Shown piece after piece: positions 13,741 through 17,106 of a DNA stretch of 17,106 nucleotides (its first letter is position 1; each line of letters begins with the position of its first letter). The DNA is from JAXGPP01 sp964436865 (GTDB taxonomy: Bacteria > Planctomycetota > Planctomycetia > Pirellulales > Thermoguttaceae): assembly GCA_964436865.1 (NCBI GenBank), contig CAYTFK010000135.1, forward strand, positions 1 to 17,106, read 5' to 3'. The position numbers and the translations under genes are program-made. Under the pieces are notes generated by a model. It worked only from the letters and a program-made list of their open reading frames with translations, ran no database searches and had not been told where the DNA came from.

Positions 13741-16290
13741 ATGAGCAAAAACAACCCCAACCTCGTTACCCGTCGTGAAGCGCTAACGGCCGCAGCGGCA
13801 ACCGCCGTCGGTGCGGCACTGTCATCGGCCCGGGTGGCGGAAGCATCGGCAGTTGAGCCCGCTGCGGCCGCACCCGATGCTTCCCGGTCGAGGCCTTATG
13901 GCGAGTATGCTGGCGAACGCCTCAATCGTGTTGCGTTTCCCTTGGGCGGCATGGGCGCCGGCATGATCTGCCTCGAAGGGACGGGCGCACTGTCGCACTT
14001 TTCGCTCCGCCACCGGCCGGAGATCTTCAACGAACCGTGCACGTTCGCAGCGATATCGATCAAGGGTTCCTCCCCCGTGGCCCGCGTGCTCGAGGGTCCG
14101 GTGCCCGGTTGGAAGCTGTTCGGTCAGCCCGGGACCGGCAACGGGGCCGGTGGCAGTTCGTTCGGCCTGCCGCGGTTTAAAGAGGCCCAATTCCGCACCC
14201 GATTTCCCTTCGGCACCGTTACGCTTCGCGACGACGACATCCCGCTCGAAGTCGAGGTTACCGGCTGGAGTCCCTTCGAGCCGGGCGACGCCGACAGCGC
14301 GAGCCTTCCCGTGGCCGCCCTGGAGTATCGCTTCACCAATCCTGGCACGGCGGCCGTCGAGGCCGTGTTCTCGTGGAACGCGAGGAACTTCATGGCAGTC
14401 CGCGGCAATCCCGACGCCGTCCGTTCCACACCCGGCGGCTTCGTGCTCTGGGGCGGACCGGGTAAGGACGCGCCCCACGAGGAAGCGGCCTTCTCGGCCA
14501 CCGTGAGCGAGCCGGGGGTGAAAGTGAACCATGCCTGGTTCCGCGGCGGCTGGTTCGATCCGCTCACCATGGCCTGGAAAGATGTCGCCGCGGCCGCCTG
14601 TTTCGATCGCCCTCCGGTTTCCGAAGGAGGTTCCTCCCCCGGCGCCACGCTCTTCGTTCCCCTCACCATCGCTGCGGGGGAGACGAAGACGGTCGTCCTG
14701 CGTTTCGCGTGGTACGCCGGACGGACAAACCTCCGCGCCGGAAAGGATCCCCAAGACGCGCCGCTGGAAGGAACCTATCAACCCTGGTACACCGGCCGCT
14801 TTGCCGATATCGGTGCGGTGACCGACTTCTGGCGCGACAATTACCGGGAGCTGCGCGAGCGAACGGTCCGCTTCAGCGAGTGTTTCTACGACTCGACGTT
14901 GCCGCCCGAAGTGATCGAGGCCGTGGCGGCCAATCTCACGATCCTCAAGTCCCCCACCGTTTTGCGGCAGGCTGACGGCCGGCTGTGGGCGTGGGAGGGT
15001 TGCAGCGACAACTCCGGCTGCTGTGCCGGTTCGTGCACGCACGTCTGGAACTACGCGCAGGCCATTCCCCATCTCTTCCCCTCCCTAGAGCGCACGCTCC
15101 GCGAGACCGAATTCGGGCCCTCGCAGGACGAGCGCGGCCACCAGCAGTTCCGCAGCGCCCTGCCCATTCGGCCCGTGGCGCACGACTTCCACGCCGCGGC
15201 CGACGGCCAGTTGGGCGGCATTCTCAAGGTGCATCGCGAGTGGCGCGCCAGCGGCGACACCGAGTGGCTGCGGCGACTGTGGCCGAAGGTCAAGGCGAGC
15301 CTCGACTACTGCATCGACGCGTGGGACCCGGGCCGCAAGGGCTGGCTCGAAGAACCGCATCACAACACCTACGACATCGAGTTCTGGGGCCCCGATGGCA
15401 TGTGCACGAGCTTCTATCTCGGCGCGCTTCGTGCGGCGGTGCTCATGGGCGAGGCGCTGGACGACGACGTCTCTCAGTATGCCGCCCTTCTGGCGGCCGG
15501 CGTCGACCGCATGGAACAGGAACTCTTCGACGGCGAGTATTTCATCCAGAAGATCCAGTGGAAGGGCCTGCGGGCGCCGAACCCGTTGGAGGTGAGCAGC
15601 ATGGTCGGGGCCTACTCGCCCGAGGCCCGCGCGCTGCTCGAGAAAGAGGGCCCGAAGTATCAGTACGGTCAGGGTTGCCTCTCCGACGGCGTGCTCGGCG
15701 CGTGGCTCGCCCTGGTGTGCGGCGTCGGCCAGATCGTCGATGCGGAGAAGGTGGCGAGCCATCTCAAGTCGATCCACAAGTACAATCTCAAGCGCGACCT
15801 CTCGGCGCACGCCAACCCGCAGCGCCCCAGCTATGCCTGCGGCAATGAGGGCGGTCTCTTGCTCTGCTCGTGGCCCAAGGGAGGCGAGCTCTCCTTGCCT
15901 TTCGTTTACTCCAACGAGGTCTGGACCGGTATCGAGTATCAGGCGGCCTCCCACATGATCTTCATTGGCCTGGTCGAGGAAGGCCTGGAAGTGGTGCGAA
16001 CGTGCCGCGATCGCTACGACGGACGGATCCGCAACCCGTTCAACGAATACGAGTGCGGCCACTGGTACGCCCGTGCGATGGCGAGCTACGCCCTGCTCGA
16101 GGCCCTGACCGGCGCCCGCTACGACGCGGTGGAGCAGGTCCTCTACCTTCGGCCCCGCGTCGAGGGCGATTTCCGCTCCTTCCTCAGCACCGCCGGCGGC
16201 TACGGCACCGTCGGCATCAAGGACGGCAAACCGTTCCTCGAAGTCAAATCCGGCTCGATCGCCCTGAAGGACGTGAAGTTCGACGCCTGA
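13741..16290 (+). CDS. Tat-exported GH116-family beta-glucosidase/glucosylceramidase-like glycoside hydrolase
   Basis: 849 residues, a likely retaining beta-glycosidase related to GBA2 and bacterial/archaeal GH116 enzymes. A twin-arginine signal opens it (TRREALTAAAATAVGAALSSARVAEASA). Residues about 40-380 match the N-terminal sandwich, beginning RLNRVAFPLGGMGAGMI. The (alpha/alpha)6 catalytic domain (formerly DUF608) contains GCCAGSCTHVWNYAQAIPHL and ERTLRETEF. Candidate nucleophile is Glu419 in WAWEGC and acid/base Asp545 in HNTYDIEFWGP; their spacing of 126 matches archaeal SSO1353 (335/462) better than GBA2 (527/677). Substrates in the family include beta-glucosides, beta-xylosides and glucosylceramide; which applies is unknown. 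ATG 13741 has AAGGA about 8 nt upstream and places the Tat motif correctly. The gene probably shares transcription with the beta-helix/M28 gene 74 bp upstream, since no good promoter is seen between them. Confidence 0.88.
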   Translation: MSKNNPNLVTRREALTAAAATAVGAALSSARVAEASAVEPAAAAPDASRSRPYGEYAGERLNRVAFPLGGMGAGMICLEGTGALSHFSLRHRPEIFNEPCTFAAISIKGSSPVARVLEGPVPGWKLFGQPGTGNGAGGSSFGLPRFKEAQFRTRFPFGTVTLRDDDIPLEVEVTGWSPFEPGDADSASLPVAALEYRFTNPGTAAVEAVFSWNARNFMAVRGNPDAVRSTPGGFVLWGGPGKDAPHEEAAFSATVSEPGVKVNHAWFRGGWFDPLTMAWKDVAAAACFDRPPVSEGGSSPGATLFVPLTIAAGETKTVVLRFAWYAGRTNLRAGKDPQDAPLEGTYQPWYTGRFADIGAVTDFWRDNYRELRERTVRFSECFYDSTLPPEVIEAVAANLTILKSPTVLRQADGRLWAWEGCSDNSGCCAGSCTHVWNYAQAIPHLFPSLERTLRETEFGPSQDERGHQQFRSALPIRPVAHDFHAAADGQLGGILKVHREWRASGDTEWLRRLWPKVKASLDYCIDAWDPGRKGWLEEPHHNTYDIEFWGPDGMCTSFYLGALRAAVLMGEALDDDVSQYAALLAAGVDRMEQELFDGEYFIQKIQWKGLRAPNPLEVSSMVGAYSPEARALLEKEGPKYQYGQGCLSDGVLGAWLALVCGVGQIVDAEKVASHLKSIHKYNLKRDLSAHANPQRPSYACGNEGGLLLCSWPKGGELSLPFVYSNEVWTGIEYQAASHMIFIGLVEEGLEVVRTCRDRYDGRIRNPFNEYECGHWYARAMASYALLEALTGARYDAVEQVLYLRPRVEGDFRSFLSTAGGYGTVGIKDGKPFLEVKSGSIALKDVKFDA

Positions 16291-16330
16291 CCCGGCGGCA
16301 ATGCTCCGCGCGTGCCGGCCAGACGCCGGG
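16291..16330 (+). terminator. Long-loop inverted repeat directly after the GH116 stop
   Basis: CCCGGCG (16291-16297) is complementary to CGCCGGG (16324-16330) with a 26-nt loop. It begins at the base after the TGA. There is no U-tract, so a terminator or mRNA-stabilising role is only possible. Confidence 0.25.
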
Positions 16331-16391
16331 CTGTGCGGGAGCCAGCCGGTAATCCGCCGCCTGTCGAAACGACAGATGATGATCGGCCTGA

Positions 16392-16716
16392 AGCAGGGGG
16401 GCGCTCGGCGACGAAGAGATCGCGGTGAAGGTTGCGAGGGAATTTCTTCGAGGCCTTGATCGCGGGCGACTACGAGACAGCCAGCCCGCTCTTTTCCGGA
16501 GTTCCGGCCGAGCAGTTGAAGAGGATCTTCACCGAGAAGCAGATCAAGTGTCTTCGCGTGGTCGAGGTCGGCAAGCCGGTGCCCCACGAGTTGACTCGCT
16601 CGCTCAAAGTGCCGGTCACGGTAGAATTGGAGGCCCACGGCAAGAAGGTCACGGAAGAGCTATCGCCCCTGGTGCGCAAATAGTCCGGCCGCTGGACGAT
16701 CCACGGCGGCATCTGA
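16392..16716 (+). pseudogene. Decayed small planctomycete-type gene (frameshift plus in-frame stop)
   Basis: One continuous protein is recoverable only by joining frames. Frame A from about 16398 reads GALGDEEIAVKVAREF. At the run AATTT (16441-16445) the sense jumps by one base to frame B, which reads FEALIAGDYETASPLFSGVP and then AEQLKRIFTEKQIKCLRVVEVGKPVPHELTRSLKVPVTVELEA. Removing one T restores VAREFFEALIAGDYE. Frame B stops at TAG 16681-16683, but the same frame continues with SGRWTIHGGI and a TGA at 16714-16716. The RWxIxGGI end is one I associate with small planctomycete proteins that carry an AxxFxxALxAGDYE helix. An upstream piece in a third frame (MMIGLKQGG from 16376) may be the lost N-terminus. 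Function unknown. A short 83-codon gene from TTG 16432 is the alternative, but it ignores the flanking sense. Confidence 0.6.
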
Positions 16717-16767
16717 CCCCTCGCATCCCTTTGGACATCCGAGCCATGCCTGAAAAAATCCCGGGGC

Positions 16768-16784
16768 CTGGGGCGGAGCCCCAG
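16768..16784. repeat. Perfect inverted repeat beside the transposase remnant
   Basis: CTGGGGC (16768-16774) and GCCCCAG (16778-16784) flank GGA. Read on the - strand it is followed about 10 nt later by TTTTTT (complement of 16753-16758), so it could act as a weak terminator for - strand transcription from the transposase fragment. Confidence 0.35.
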
Positions 16785-16788
16785 TCAA

Positions 16789-17049
16789 CTACGTCGCTTC
16801 ATCCACCGCCACGTGGAACTTGTCAAAAACCATCTTCTCGTCCGGCTCGGGCAGATGGGCCTTGATCGACTGCACATAGGGCTCCCACATGTCCAAGGCC
16901 ACGCCCGCGATCCCGCTGCGTTGCTCCTCGCTCAGCGTGGGCCAGAAACCGTCCAGGCTCGATTGCTTCCGGTCCGCGGCCACATACAACACACGGCCTC
17001 GCGCCAGGTCGTTGACGATCGTCAGATACTTGTGCCCCTTGCGGAACGA
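16789..17049 (-). pseudogene. Internal fragment of an ISL3-family transposase (- strand)
   Basis: Read from 17049 down, the open frame gives SFRKGHKYLTIVNDLARGRV, LYVAADRKQSSLDGFWPTLS and EEQRSGIAGVALDMWEPYVQ, ending PEPDEKMVFDKFHVA near 16807, then VDEAT and a TAG at 16789-16791. The FRKGHxYLT, LDGFW, ALDMWEPY and FDKFH blocks are characteristic of ISL3 DDE transposases. The N-terminal zinc-binding part and the usual IDEKA before FRKGH are missing; an in-frame TAA lies just upstream (complement of 17050-17052). The KHL continuation after FHVA is also gone. It is therefore an 86-codon non-functional remnant, although a TTG could start a shorter peptide. Confidence 0.82.
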
Positions 17050-17106
17050 TTACCAACGCCACCAGCGAAAGCATCAACTCCAAGATCCAATGGGTGAAGT
17101 ACACAG
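17049..17106 (+). pseudogene. C-terminal ISL3 transposase piece on the opposite strand
   Basis: From 17049 the + strand reads ITNATSESINSKIQWVKYT to the window end. This matches the conserved block near the C-terminus of ISL3 transposases (ITNA..E.[IL]NSKIQ), which normally lies about 100 residues downstream of FDKFHIA on the same strand. Here it directly abuts the oppositely oriented internal fragment. It continues beyond the window. Confidence 0.68.

Larger units (their letters stand above)
16789..17106. mobile_element. Rearranged ISL3-family insertion sequence remnant
   Basis: Two transposase pieces in opposite orientation meet at about 17047-17052. Part of the element between FDKFH and ITNA is absent, and no terminal inverted repeats or target duplications could be recognised on the left side. 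The right boundary is outside the window. Confidence 0.65.

Noticed and set aside
1..17106. tRNA, rRNA, CRISPR array, phage or toxin-antitoxin genes
   Set aside because: None could be recognised: no regularly spaced identical direct repeats, no cloverleaf-like segment with a terminal CCA, and no phage or antitoxin motifs were seen by eye.

Overview
The window looks like a chromosomal segment of a GC-rich planctomycete, probably Pirellulales-like. This is inferred from the overall flavour of the genes, with no rRNA or other phylogenetic marker in view. The clues are a short HEAT-repeat protein with the FGTDAKKWREW signature, a Tat-exported GH116 glucosidase, large secreted polysaccharide-active proteins, and a decayed gene whose C-terminus reads RWTIHGGI. 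All intact genes lie on the + strand.

Left third (1-3429), housekeeping: the 3' part of a SurA/PpiC-type peptidyl-prolyl isomerase, then a HEAT-repeat protein with a YbjN-like C-terminal domain. It is followed 24 bp later by pdxJ (vitamin B6 synthesis), and then dapA (lysine/diaminopimelate synthesis). Catalytic residues of pdxJ and dapA are all present.

Middle (3430-7108): a secreted heparinase II/III-type lyase with its own predicted promoter. Its stop codon overlaps the probable start of an RlmM-like 23S rRNA 2'-O-methyltransferase. That start appears to be the rare codon ATA, placed 7 nt behind a perfect GGAGG.

Right-middle (7109-16290), secreted accessory proteins: a 294-bp gap holds a near-consensus promoter and a structured leader. 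It precedes a 717-aa exported protein built from 26/27-residue G-x-D-x-Y repeats. Next come an exported alpha/alpha-toroid-like protein, a 903-aa in-frame fusion of a right-handed beta-helix domain to a complete M28 zinc peptidase, and a Tat-exported GH116 beta-glucosidase-like enzyme. Together with the lyase these suggest extracytoplasmic breakdown of complex glycans or glycoconjugates, but the genes are not a tight operon and a shared substrate is only inferred.

Right end (16291-17106), decay: a small planctomycete-type gene broken by a frameshift and an in-frame stop, then scrambled ISL3-family transposase remnants. The middle of the transposase lies on the - strand and abuts a C-terminal piece on the + strand. 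I see no tRNA, rRNA, CRISPR array, phage or toxin-antitoxin genes. No convincing multi-gene undescribed system is visible. The most unusual items are the beta-helix/M28 fusion, the G-x-D-x-Y repeat protein with its leader, and the ATA start.
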